Below, in pieces: positions 18,280-29,097 of a stretch of 64,000 bases of DNA. The number at the start of each line of letters is the position of its first letter. Position 1 is the stretch's first letter. Both the position numbers and the translations under genes were made by a program. The notes beneath the pieces are model-generated. The model worked only from the letters and a program-made list of their open reading frames with translations, was not told where the DNA came from and did no database searches. This DNA comes from Lentisalinibacter sediminis (GTDB taxonomy: Bacteria > Pseudomonadota > Gammaproteobacteria > Steroidobacterales > Woeseiaceae), in contig NZ_JAPDRF010000005.1 of NCBI RefSeq assembly GCF_040706615.1, positions 248,001 through 312,000 of the forward strand, in the 5' to 3' direction.

Positions 18280-20384
18280 GCGGCAAGGCCGGCGGAGAGC
18301 CGCGCGATCTCCTCGTCGAGATCGGCACCGAGGAGCTGCCGCCGACGGCGCTGCGCGGGCTGATGCAGGCCTTCGCCGGCGGACTGGGCGAGGCAGTGGA
18401 GGGAGCCGGTCTGTCTCACGGTGCCGTGCATCCCTATGCGAGCCCGCGCCGGCTGGCGGTGCTGATCGAGTCCGTGCCCACGGGCCAGCCCGACGAGCAA
18501 GTGGAGACGCGGGGCCCGCCGGTGACAGTCGCCTTCGACGAAGACGGCAACCCCACCCGCGCGGCCCAGGCCTTTGCCGGAAAGTGCGGCGTGGCCGTGG
18601 AGGAACTGGAGCGGGTCAGCACCCCGAAGGGCGAATGGCTCGCGCATCGCTCCGTGCGCAAGGGCCGGACGGCGGCGGAGCTGATTCCCGAACTGGTGCA
18701 GGCAGCCCTGGACCGGCTGCCGGTGCCGCGGCGGATGCGCTGGGGCGACGGCGACGCCGAGTTCGTGCGTCCGGTGCACTGGCTGGTGATGCTGCTCGGG
18801 GACGAGATCGTGCCTGCCCGCCTGTACGGGCTCGACTCGGGCCGGTACAGCCGCGGCCATCGCGTGCACGCCGCCGACCGCGAGATTGCGATCACGGACC
18901 CGGGGGCCTACGTCGAGACGCTGAGGGAGCCGGGCAGCGTCGTGGTGGATTTCGACGAGCGCCGCGATTCCATCAGCCGGGCCGTGACCGAGGCCGCGGC
19001 AGCGGCGGGCGGCCACCCGGTCAGTGATGCCGCGCTCATGGACGAGGTCGCGGCGCTGAACGAGTGGCCGGTGGCCGTGACGGGATCCTTCGATCCCGCC
19101 TTCCTCGAGCTGCCCCGGGAGGTGCTGGTGTCCACGCTGCAGAAACATCAGCGCTACTTCCCGGTGGAGCGGGACGATGGCGCGCTGGTAGCGAGTTTCA
19201 TCGCCGTGGCCAACCTGGAGAGCCGGGAGCCGGAGAAGGTGCGGGAAGGCAACGAGCGGGTGGTCAAGCCCAGGCTGGCGGATGCCGCATTCTTCTGGGA
19301 AGCGGACCAGCGCATGCCGCTGGCGACCCGGCGCGACGAGATGCAGCACGTGGTCTACCAGCGGGAACTCGGCACGCTGCTCGCGAAGAGCCAGCGGGTG
19401 GCCGCGCTGGCCGGTCACCTCGCCCGCGAGCTCGACGCGGCGCCGGAGCACGCGGTGCGGGCGGCGGAACTCGCCCGCGCCGACCTCCTTACCGACATGG
19501 TGGGCGAGTTCCCGGACCTGCAGGGCATCATGGGCGGACACTACGCGCGTGCCGACGGCGAACCGGAGGCCGTGGCCGCCGCGATTGCCGAGCAGTACCT
19601 GCCCCGCTACGCCGGCGATGCGCTACCGGCCACCGAGGCGGGGCGCATCCTCGCGCTGGCCGACCGACTGGATACGCTGGCGGGCATCTTCGCCATCGGC
19701 CGGCGGCCCACCGGCAACCGGGATCCGTTCGGCCTGCGCCGGGGCGCGCTCGGGCTGCTGCGCATCGTGATCGAGGGCGGCCTGGAGCTGGACCTGAAGG
19801 CCGCGGTCGCCGAGGCGCTGTCGCTGCAGCCGGTGAGCGAGAGCGAGGGGCAGCCGCAGCTGGCGGGCGAGATCTACGATTTCGTGATGGAGCGGCTGCG
19901 CGCCTGGTACGCCGAACGCGAGCCATCGATTACCCCGGAGATGTTCCAGGCGGTGCTCGCGCGGGAACCCCGCTCGCCGCTCGACTTCGACGCCCGGTTG
20001 CGGGCGGTGGCTGCCTTCACGCGCCACTCGAGCGCAGAGAGCCTGTCGGCAGCGAACAAACGCATCGCCAATATCCTGCGTCAGGCCAAGGGCGATGCCG
20101 GGGCGGCTCCGGACGCAGCACTGCTGAAAGAAGCGGAGGAGAAAACGCTGTTCGCCGCCCTCGGCGAGGCCCGGGCCGAAGTGGAACCGTTGCTGGCCGG
20201 CCGGGAATACACCGAGGTGCTGGACCGACTGGCACTTCTGCGCGAACCGGTGGACGACTTCTTCGATCACGTGCTGGTGATGGACGAGGACGTGGCGGTG
20301 CGCCGCAACCGGCTCGGGCTGCTCGGCGAGCTGCGCGGACTGTTCCTCGAAGTGGCGGACATCTCGCGGCTATCCACCGGTTAG
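18276..20384 (+). CDS. glyS: Glycyl-tRNA synthetase beta subunit
   Basis: Encodes 702 residues, close to the E. coli length of 689. It starts at a GTG overlapping the glyQ stop (GTGA), with AGGGGGAG just upstream, and continues DLLVEIGTEELPPTAL. Other family marks are YASPRRLAVLI, EFVRPVHWLVML, LQKHQRYFPV, VVKPRLADAAFFWE and the HD-like region with DLLTDMVGEFPDLQGIMGG. The C-terminal anticodon-binding part ends NRLGLLGELRGLFLEVADIS. An open frame continues upstream only as a shadow of glyQ. Confidence 0.97.
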
Positions 20385-20394
20385 GGCCGGCAGA

Positions 20395-20940
20395 ATGGAG
20401 GGGATGAAGCTCGTGGTGCTGGATCGGGACGGCACGATCAACCGGGATTCGGCCGCCTACATCAAAAGCCCGGACGAATGGACTCCGCTGCCCGGCAGTG
20501 CGGAGGCCATCGCGCGGCTGAACCGGGCAGGATTCACGGTAGCGGTCGCCAGTAACCAGTCGGGGCTGGCGCGCGGGCTGTTCGACGAGGCGACCCTCGC
20601 GAAGATACATGCCAAGATGCATGCGGTCGTGGGTGCAGCCGGCGGCGAGATCGACCGGGTCGTCTGGTGTCCGCATCATCCGGACGCCGGCTGCGACTGC
20701 CGCAAGCCGCGGCCGGGATTGCTGCACCGGCTGGCGACGGACTACGGCATCGGCCTCGAGGGCGTGCCCGTGGTCGGGGACTCGGCCCGGGACCTGGAGG
20801 CCGCACGCGCTGTCGGCGCGCGGCCGGTGCTGGTGCGCACCGGCAACGGCCGACGCACCGAGGCCGAAGGGACGGCGGGCGACGCCGAGGTGTACGACGA
20901 CCTCGCCGCGGCCGCCGCGGCACTCACGGGGGAGCGCTAG
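20395..20940 (+). CDS. gmhB: D-glycero-beta-D-manno-heptose 1,7-bisphosphate 7-phosphatase
   Basis: Encodes 181 residues. The HAD nucleophile motif VLDRDGTIN is at the N-terminus, followed by SNQSGLARG and a zinc loop WCPHHPDAGCDCRKPRPG characteristic of GmhB, then VVGDSARDLEAARAVGA with the acidic pair. It removes the 7-phosphate during ADP-heptose synthesis for the LPS inner core. An ATG at 20404 is an alternative start, with GGAGG only 2 bp away; the ATG at 20395 is kept. glyS-gmhB-plsC is a common gammaproteobacterial order. Confidence 0.95.
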   Translation: MEGMKLVVLDRDGTINRDSAAYIKSPDEWTPLPGSAEAIARLNRAGFTVAVASNQSGLARGLFDEATLAKIHAKMHAVVGAAGGEIDRVVWCPHHPDAGCDCRKPRPGLLHRLATDYGIGLEGVPVVGDSARDLEAARAVGARPVLVRTGNGRRTEAEGTAGDAEVYDDLAAAAAALTGER

Positions 20941-20945
20941 CCGTC

Positions 20946-21962
20946 ATGCAGATGCTGCGATCGATCGTCTTCACGGTGTGGCTGTTCGTTTCCGTGCCAT
21001 TCTACGTGTTCGCGCTGCTGTTGCTCGCACCCCTGCCTCACCACATGCGTTATCCGATCGCCGTCGCCTGGGTGCGTCAGGTGATGTGGGTGATGCGCCA
21101 CCTGGTCGGACTCGACTACCGTGTGGTGGGACGCGAGAACATTCCGGACGAAGCCTCGGTGGTGCTGCTGAAGCACTCGTCGACACTGGAGACTCTGGCG
21201 GAGCTGCTGCTGTTTCCGCCCCAGACCTGGGTGCTGAAGCGGGAACTGATGTTCGCGCCGTTCTTCGGCTGGGGCATCGCGCTGCTGAAGCCGATCGCGA
21301 TCAACCGGAGCGCCGGGCGCAGCGCCGTGCGCCAGGTGATCAGCCAGGGCAGCGAGCGCCTGCGTGAGGGCATCTGGGTGATGATCTTCCCGGAAGGCAC
21401 CCGCATGCCGGCCGGACAGACCCGACGTTACGGAGTGAGCGGCGCAGCGCTGGCGGCCGCGGCAGGCAGGAAGATAGTGCCCGTCGCCCACGATGCCGGA
21501 CACTACTGGCCGCGGCGGGGCTGGCTGAAGAAGCGCGGCACGGCGACCTTCGTGATCGGCGAACCGGTCGACGCGGTGGGCCGGGACCCCCGCGAGGTGA
21601 ACCGTGAGATCCAGGACTGGATCGAGAGGACCATCCGCAATATCGACGACATCGCCGCCGGCGCGGCCGGAGCGCAACGCGATGGCGCCGCACGGCCGCG
21701 CGAAACCGGGTCGGGGGCCGGCGAACGCAGAGGTGCACGAGGCCGCATGGTCGAGCCGGCCGGGCGGAAGGACGAGCGCCCGGACCGGGACGAAGAAGAA
21801 GCGGCGGAACCGGCGAAAGGCACGGACGCACCGCGAGACGGCGCGGTCTCATCGGACACGCCACGGTCTATACCATCGGGGCGTACCCCTGCCTCGCCGG
21901 AAGCTCCGGACACCGCGGCCAAGTCTGACTCGAGCCAGGCTAGGGGATCCCGCCGCGACTGA
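20946..21962 (+). CDS. PlsC-type 1-acylglycerol-3-phosphate acyltransferase with long tail
   Basis: Encodes 338 residues. An N-terminal membrane region (about 8-30) precedes the acyltransferase core: motif I is KHSSTLET (HX4E rather than HX4D, as in several gammaproteobacterial homologues), then VLKRELMFAPFFGWG, the acyl-acceptor motif FPEGTRMPAGQ and PVAHDAGHYWPRRGW. It would acylate lysophosphatidic acid. After about residue 235 comes a tail of about 100 residues rich in Arg, Glu, Gly, Pro and Ser with no fold visible, absent from the usual 240-residue enzymes. It converges on gyrB with a 6-bp gap. Confidence 0.9.
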   Translation: MQMLRSIVFTVWLFVSVPFYVFALLLLAPLPHHMRYPIAVAWVRQVMWVMRHLVGLDYRVVGRENIPDEASVVLLKHSSTLETLAELLLFPPQTWVLKRELMFAPFFGWGIALLKPIAINRSAGRSAVRQVISQGSERLREGIWVMIFPEGTRMPAGQTRRYGVSGAALAAAAGRKIVPVAHDAGHYWPRRGWLKKRGTATFVIGEPVDAVGRDPREVNREIQDWIERTIRNIDDIAAGAAGAQRDGAARPRETGSGAGERRGARGRMVEPAGRKDERPDRDEEEAAEPAKGTDAPRDGAVSSDTPRSIPSGRTPASPEAPDTAAKSDSSQARGSRRD

Positions 21963-21968
21963 CTCCGT

Positions 21969-24407
<2,439 letters not shown>

Positions 24408-24500
24408 TCGGCACCCTCCGGATCAAGCGTTCCATTATAGCATCCCTGAGGGGTGCACGGGTCGCTCGTGTGGCGGTGCGACCGCCTGGTCAGGCCCGGG

Positions 24501-25568
24501 TCAGCTGGCGGCAGTGACCTCGCCATGTTCCACGTGGAACATCCGGGTACCGTCCGGAAGCGATACCGCGTCCTCCGTCAGGGCTGTCACGATCAGTTGG
24601 CTGTCCGTCTCGAGCACGCAAGCCATCAGGCCGGTCAGGGACCCCCCGTCCAGTTCCGCCGCCGGGTCATCTACCAGCAGTACAGGCGGATCTCGCAGCC
24701 TCTCTGACATCAGACGCGTCTGCGCGAGCACCAACGCGGCGCCAAACAGCTTCTGCTGGCCACGGGAGACCTGCTGCCGGGCACTCCTGTCGCGGTACAC
24801 CAGTCTCAGGTCGGCCCGATGAGGCCCCACCGTCGTGGTGCCCTGCTCCCGGTCTCTGTCTCGCACAGCGTCCAGCGCGGCCTCCAGGCCAATGCCTTCA
24901 GCCCACCCGCACCGATACTCGCAAGCGACCGAACCGGCCAACAGTCTCTCGCCAAGATCGACGAATGCCTCCGCCAGCGCCGCCACGTGACGCCGCCGCA
25001 GACCGTCGACGGTCTCCCCGGCCGCTACCACCTGCGGCTCCCATGCTTTCACCGCCTGCTCGCCCAGCCCCTCCCGCAGCGCCGCATTACGCTGCCGCAA
25101 CGCCCTGCGATAACGCCTCCAGGCCCCCAGAAAACCGTGTTCCACGTGAAACACACCGTAATCGAGGAAGCGACGCCTGACTTCCGGTCCGTCCGAGACC
25201 AGCCTGTGAATCTCCGGATCGATGACCTGGACCGCCAGTCTCTCCGCCAGTGCCGCCAGGCTATCCGCCGGTTCCCGATCCACCCGGATCGCCAGATGCC
25301 CCCGGCCACCCTCCACCCCAAGCCTGTGCTCCCGATCACCGGATCGCACAAGCGCCGCCACCGTGAAATGACCGGATCCGTGACGTACCAGACCATCGGT
25401 ACGCGTCCCCCGGAAAGAACGGCCCCGGCTGAGGAAGCCGATGGCCTCGAGCAGGCTGGTCTTCCCGCTTCCGTTCGGACCGCAAATGAGATTGCTGCGC
25501 CCCGTCAGCTCCAACCGCGCCGACGCGATACACCGGAAATCGGCAACATCGATCCTGATCAGGCTCAC
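24501..25568 (-). CDS. recF: DNA replication and repair protein RecF
   Basis: Encodes 355 residues. It is an SMC-like ATPase with Walker A CGPNGSGKTSLLEAIGFLS, a signature region SRGQQKLFGAALVLAQ and Walker B PVLLVDDPAAELD. It acts in gap repair by loading RecA with RecOR. It starts 22 bp after dnaN. The codon usage of this gene is slightly less GC-saturated in its middle part, by eye. Confidence 0.96.
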   Translation of the reverse strand: MSLIRIDVADFRCIASARLELTGRSNLICGPNGSGKTSLLEAIGFLSRGRSFRGTRTDGLVRHGSGHFTVAALVRSGDREHRLGVEGGRGHLAIRVDREPADSLAALAERLAVQVIDPEIHRLVSDGPEVRRRFLDYGVFHVEHGFLGAWRRYRRALRQRNAALREGLGEQAVKAWEPQVVAAGETVDGLRRRHVAALAEAFVDLGERLLAGSVACEYRCGWAEGIGLEAALDAVRDRDREQGTTTVGPHRADLRLVYRDRSARQQVSRGQQKLFGAALVLAQTRLMSERLRDPPVLLVDDPAAELDGGSLTGLMACVLETDSQLIVTALTEDAVSLPDGTRMFHVEHGEVTAAS

Positions 25569-25590
25569 CGGGCGATTCCCCGGCAGCTGT

Positions 25591-26688
25591 CTACAGCCGC
25601 ATCGGCATGACGACGAACTTGCTGTCGTCCCTGTCCAGATCCGTCACCAGGCAACTGCTGTTGCTGTCCGTCAGGCCGAGCTTCACCGATTCGGATTCCA
25701 CCGCCGCCAGCGCGTCCAGCAGGTAATTCACGTTGAAGCCGATCTCGATGTCTTCCCCGCTGTACTCGACTTCCACTTCTTCCTCCGCTTCTTCCTGTTC
25801 CGGGTTGTGCGCCTGAATCACCACCCCGCTGTCCTTGATGTCCAGCCGAATCCCCCGGTATTTCTCGTTCGACAGGATCGCAGCCCTCTGCAGCGCGTGC
25901 CGGAGCGTACCCCGGTCGGCCGTCAGCACGTTCGGCGGATCCTGGGGTATCACCCGGTCGTACTCCGGGAACCGCCCGTCGATGAGCTTCGAGGTGAAGC
26001 GAATCCCGTCCACCTGAATCCGGATGTGATTCGAACCGATATCAATGGTCAGATCGCCGCTGCCATCGAGCAGCCTCTGCAGCTCGATTACGCCCTTGCG
26101 CGGCACGATCACCTGCTGGGCCGGCAGTTTCTGATCCGGGACCGCCACCTCGCACAGCGCCAGCCGGTGCCCGTCGGTCGCCACCGCGCGGAGGTAGTGC
26201 TCTCCCGTCTCCAGCAGCATCCCGTTCAGGTAATAGCGTACGTCCTGCTGCGCCATCGCAAAATGCGTCTTCTCGAGCAGCCGCTCCACCGCCTCCCGCG
26301 GCAGCCTGAAGCTCTGGCCCGCCTGGATGTCGTCCACTGTCGGAAACTCCGCGGCGGGCAGTGACGACAGGTTGAAGCGGCTGCGTCCCGCCTGGACCTG
26401 CACCCGGTCCCCCTTCACCGCGACCGATACGGTCACGCCATCCGGCAGGGCGCGGCAGATATCCAGCAGCTTGCGCCCCGGCACCGTGATTTCTCCCTCA
26501 CTCTCCACGTCCACGTCGCCACTCGCAACGAGCTCCACTTCCAGATCCGTGGCCGTTACCAGGAGCTGATCGTTCTTCACCACCAGCAGCATGTTCGCCA
26601 GTATCGGCATCGTCTGACGCCGCTCCACCACACCGATGATGGCCTGAAGGGGTTTCAGCAAGGTCTCCCTGGGAGCAGTGAACTTCAT
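25591..26688 (-). CDS. dnaN: DNA polymerase III beta sliding clamp
   Basis: Encodes 365 residues. It begins MKFTAPRETLLKPLQAIIGV and shows ILANMLLVV, the typical three-fold repeat layout and the C-terminal FVVMPMRL tail. The ATG at 26688 is favoured by AGGTGG five bases upstream over the in-frame GTG three codons earlier. It encircles DNA as a dimer and tethers polymerase III. The putative origin lies directly upstream. Confidence 0.97.
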   Translation of the reverse strand: MKFTAPRETLLKPLQAIIGVVERRQTMPILANMLLVVKNDQLLVTATDLEVELVASGDVDVESEGEITVPGRKLLDICRALPDGVTVSVAVKGDRVQVQAGRSRFNLSSLPAAEFPTVDDIQAGQSFRLPREAVERLLEKTHFAMAQQDVRYYLNGMLLETGEHYLRAVATDGHRLALCEVAVPDQKLPAQQVIVPRKGVIELQRLLDGSGDLTIDIGSNHIRIQVDGIRFTSKLIDGRFPEYDRVIPQDPPNVLTADRGTLRHALQRAAILSNEKYRGIRLDIKDSGVVIQAHNPEQEEAEEEVEVEYSGEDIEIGFNVNYLLDALAAVESESVKLGLTDSNSSCLVTDLDRDDSKFVVMPMRL

Positions 26689-26755
26689 CGATTCCACCTG
26701 TTAATAAATATTGACTATATAGTGTTCTATTATCGTTATTAGGCCGCCCACCGGC

Positions 26756-26764
26756 TGTGTATAA
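26756..26764 (-). promoter_or_regulatory. DnaA box
   Basis: TGTGTATAA, the reverse complement of TTATACACA, beside the AT-rich tract. Confidence 0.75.
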
Positions 26765-26853
26765 ACGATAAAAATCTTTTTAAAACAATATCTTAAATGA
26801 TTTTTTCCTGCCCATAACCCGGCCGCTAACCTCATCGCCGCCTGTGCACCGCC

Positions 26854-26862
26854 TGTGGATAA
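26854..26862 (-). promoter_or_regulatory. DnaA box
   Basis: TGTGGATAA, the reverse complement of the strongest 9-mer TTATCCACA. Confidence 0.8.
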
Positions 26863-26888
26863 AACCACCTGCTGCGATTACCAACAAG

Positions 26889-26897
26889 TTATCCACA
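26889..26897 (+). promoter_or_regulatory. DnaA box
   Basis: TTATCCACA, a perfect strong box that abuts the dnaA stop codon and faces the box at 26854. Confidence 0.8.
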
Positions 26898-28241
26898 TCA
26901 TCCGGTCAGGGTTCTCAACAGGTTCAGATAATCCTCTTCCACCCGGCTCTCGGTCTCCCGCAACGCCTTCACCCGCCGGCACGCATGCAGCACCGTCGTG
27001 TGGTCGCGTCCGCCGAAAGCGTCGCCAATCTCCGGCAGGCTGTGACTGGTCAGCTCCTTCGCCAGGCTCATCGCGATCTGGCGCGGCCGCGTGATAGAGC
27101 GGCTCCGCCGCTTCGACAGCAGATCCGCAACACGGATCTTGAAGTACTCGGCCACGGTTTTCTGGATGTTCTCCACCGTCACCAGCTTGTCCTGCAGCGC
27201 CAGCAGGTCTCGCAACGCCTCTTTGGTGAAGTCCAGGGTGATGGCCCTGCCCGTGAAGCGTGAATTCGCGATCACGCGCCGCAACGCGCCTTCCAGCTCG
27301 CGAACGTTCGAGCGGATGCGCTTGGCGATGAAGAAGGCGACTTCTTCCGGCAGCACCACGCCTTCGTTCTGTGATTTGCTCATCAGGATCGCCACGGAAG
27401 TCTCCAGCTCCGGCGGCTCGATGGCCACCGTCAGGCCCCAGCCGAACCGAGATTTCAGGCGCTCCTCCAGGCCGGTCACCTCCTTGGGATAGCGGTCGCA
27501 GGTGAGGATGATCTGACGCTGCCCTTCCAGCAGCGCGTTGAAGGTGTGGAAGAACTCTTCCTGGGAGCGCTCCTTGCCGGCGAAGAACTGGATATCGTCG
27601 ATCAGCAGGGCGTCGAGAGAACGGTAAGCGCGCTTGAACTCGCTGATGGTGTTGTGCTGGAGGCCCTTCACCATGTCGCCCACGAAGCGCTCCGAATGGA
27701 CGTAGCACACACGGGCCTCAGGGTTGCGGGCGAGCATCAGGTTTCCCACGGAATGCATCAGGTGGGTCTTGCCGAGTCCCACACCACCGTAAATAAACAG
27801 CGGATTGTATGCTTTTCCGGGATTCTCCCCCACCTGGGACGCAGCCGCCCGCGCGAGCTGATTACTCTTGCCCTCGACGAAATTCTCGAACGTGAATTCC
27901 GGGTTCAGCCGGCTCTCGACCGGACGCGGTCGCGGTCCGCCCTCCGACCTGGGGGGCGGCGGCGCCACCGTGGGAGCTGCCGGGGGCGGCGATCCGCCCC
28001 GGGATCCCACTTCGATGATGACTCGTGCATCGGCGTCGGCGCTGCTCACCACTTCGCTGATACGCTGCAGGAAGTGTTCCCGCAGCCACTCCACCACAAA
28101 CCGGTTCGGCGCCAGCAGTCGCAGCACGTCGCCCTGCTCGACGGCCTGCAGCGGACGGATCCAGGTATTGAACTGCTGCTCCGGCAGCTCGGATCGCAGC
28201 TGACGGACGCAGCGGTTCCATAGCGTGGTGTCGGTCTGCAA
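26898..28241 (-). CDS. dnaA: Chromosomal replication initiator DnaA
   Basis: Encodes about 447 residues from a TTG at 28241. Domain I (WNRCVRQLRSELPEQQFNTWIRPLQ) is followed by a Pro/Gly-rich domain II (about 90-125), the AAA+ domain with GGVGLGKTHLMHSVG and LLIDDIQFFAG, and the DNA-binding domain IV with GGRDHTTVLHACRRV. The TTG gives the normal short lead before the conserved Trp. The only ATG upstream in frame (28361) would add 40 atypical residues and lies beyond the likely promoter at 28350. Confidence 0.97.
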   Translation of the reverse strand: MQTDTTLWNRCVRQLRSELPEQQFNTWIRPLQAVEQGDVLRLLAPNRFVVEWLREHFLQRISEVVSSADADARVIIEVGSRGGSPPPAAPTVAPPPPRSEGGPRPRPVESRLNPEFTFENFVEGKSNQLARAAASQVGENPGKAYNPLFIYGGVGLGKTHLMHSVGNLMLARNPEARVCYVHSERFVGDMVKGLQHNTISEFKRAYRSLDALLIDDIQFFAGKERSQEEFFHTFNALLEGQRQIILTCDRYPKEVTGLEERLKSRFGWGLTVAIEPPELETSVAILMSKSQNEGVVLPEEVAFFIAKRIRSNVRELEGALRRVIANSRFTGRAITLDFTKEALRDLLALQDKLVTVENIQKTVAEYFKIRVADLLSKRRSRSITRPRQIAMSLAKELTSHSLPEIGDAFGGRDHTTVLHACRRVKALRETESRVEEDYLNLLRTLTG

Positions 28242-28349
28242 CGGGATCCCCAGGTGACTGGAATACGGGTGACTCGAATGACGATTGTTTTTTGCAGCTT
28301 TCCCGGATCGACGCGCAGGCGCGCGGAAATTCGCGGGAGGACCGTCAAG

Positions 28350-28355
28350 TCTATA
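28350..28355 (-). promoter_or_regulatory. Possible dnaA -10 element
   Basis: TATAGA read on the minus strand, in the context GCGGTATAGACT, about 108 bp before the TTG start. The -35 is poor. The rest of the dnaA-rpmH spacer (28242-28486) shows no DnaA box. Confidence 0.35.
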
Positions 28356-28411
28356 CCGCATCCCCTGCGCTAATCTAGCAGCGGATCCTCAGCGAAACGC
28401 GACCGCGCAAG

Positions 28412-28440
28412 TTGACAGGGCTGCACCCCGTGCGTAACCT
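28412..28440 (+). promoter_or_regulatory. Promoter of rpmH-rnpA
   Basis: A perfect -35 TTGACA (28412-28417) is followed after 17 bp by TAACCT (28435-28440). Transcription would begin near 28447, about 40 bp before rpmH and just before a GTG (28453) that is in frame with rnpA. Confidence 0.65.
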
Positions 28441-28486
28441 TCTCGCCCCCTTGTGACGGGTGCCCTCACCACCGGGATCGAAGACG

Positions 28487-28621
28487 ATGAAACGTACCTA
28501 CCAGCCCAGCCGAATCAAGAAGAAGCGAGCTCACGGTTTCCGTGCCCGTATGGCCACCAAGGCCGGCCGGCAGGTACTGAAGCGTCGTCGGGCGAAAGGC
28601 CGCGCCCGCCTCACACCCTGA
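28487..28621 (+). CDS. rpmH: 50S ribosomal protein L34
   Basis: Encodes 44 residues, beginning MKRTYQPSRIKKKRAHGFRA and ending RLTP, with the usual Arg/Lys content. L34 sits in the large subunit near the peptidyl-transferase region of 23S rRNA. The gene lies between dnaA (divergent) and rnpA, the conserved order at bacterial origins. Its TGA overlaps a CTG that may start rnpA. Confidence 0.97.
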   Translation: MKRTYQPSRIKKKRAHGFRARMATKAGRQVLKRRRAKGRARLTP

Positions 28622-29031
28622 GTGCATCCGACGGCTCATCCGGGCACGATGGCGGGGACGCTCCCCGGCAATCCACCGCGCGATTTCCGCGCCAGTCCCG
28701 GCTCACCACTGGCGCCGACTTCTCCCGCGTTTTCCGCCGCGCCAGCCGCCGCGCCGACGACTACTTCACCGTGCTCGCCCGTCTCCGCGACGAGGACGGC
28801 GCGCGCCTGGGCATGGCGATCTCCCGGCGCAGCGCGAAGAGTGCGGTGGCGCGCAATCGCATCAAGCGACTCATTCGCGAATCCTTCCGTCACGCGTGCG
28901 ACCGACTGCCCTGCGCTGATATAGTTGTCATCAGCCGACCGCCGGCCGCCGAGGCCAGCAACAAGACGTTAACCCGAAGTCTCGAGACCCACTGGCGCCG
29001 CCTCCGCAGCCGGCGCCGGGCCGAGGGATGA
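28618..29031 (+). CDS. rnpA: Ribonuclease P protein component
   Basis: Encodes 137 residues if read from the CTG at 28618. Conserved features are FPRQSRLTTGADFSRVF, the arginine-rich core AISRRSAKSAVARNRIKRLIRESFR and ADIVVISRP. The protein binds RNase P RNA and helps it mature tRNA 5' ends. Between the rpmH stop and the conserved FPR there is no in-frame ATG, GTG or TTG. The only such start is a GTG at 28453, which would make a 192-residue protein enclosing rpmH in another frame. The CTG overlaps the rpmH stop as CTGA. Confidence 0.92.
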   Translation: MSASDGSSGHDGGDAPRQSTARFPRQSRLTTGADFSRVFRRASRRADDYFTVLARLRDEDGARLGMAISRRSAKSAVARNRIKRLIRESFRHACDRLPCADIVVISRPPAAEASNKTLTRSLETHWRRLRSRRRAEG

Positions 29032-29097
29032 TCGACGCTCGCGCGCTGCTGCCCGGGCGGAGCACAAGAACCGCTTAACGACTGCTGACAAGCGCCC

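Larger units (their letters stand above)
26689..26897. other. Putative chromosomal origin oriC (dnaA-dnaN spacer)
   Basis: This 209-bp spacer holds three exact 9-mer DnaA boxes (TTATNCACA): 26756-26764 and 26854-26862 on the minus strand and 26889-26897 on the plus strand. Two AT-rich stretches (about 26698-26742 and 26761-26812) are candidates for the unwinding element. They stand out in a genome this rich in G+C. Boxes were not seen in the dnaA-rpmH spacer. The dnaA-dnaN location is known for several gammaproteobacteria; origin activity is inferred. Confidence 0.75.

Noticed and set aside
28242..28486. dnaA-rpmH spacer as oriC
   Set aside because: No DnaA box or AT-rich tract was found; the dnaA-dnaN spacer has both.
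28622..28924. 100-codon frame starting with GTG right after rpmH
   Set aside because: Its translation is Pro/Ala/Ser-rich without motifs and it overlaps rnpA, whose conserved residues lie in another frame.
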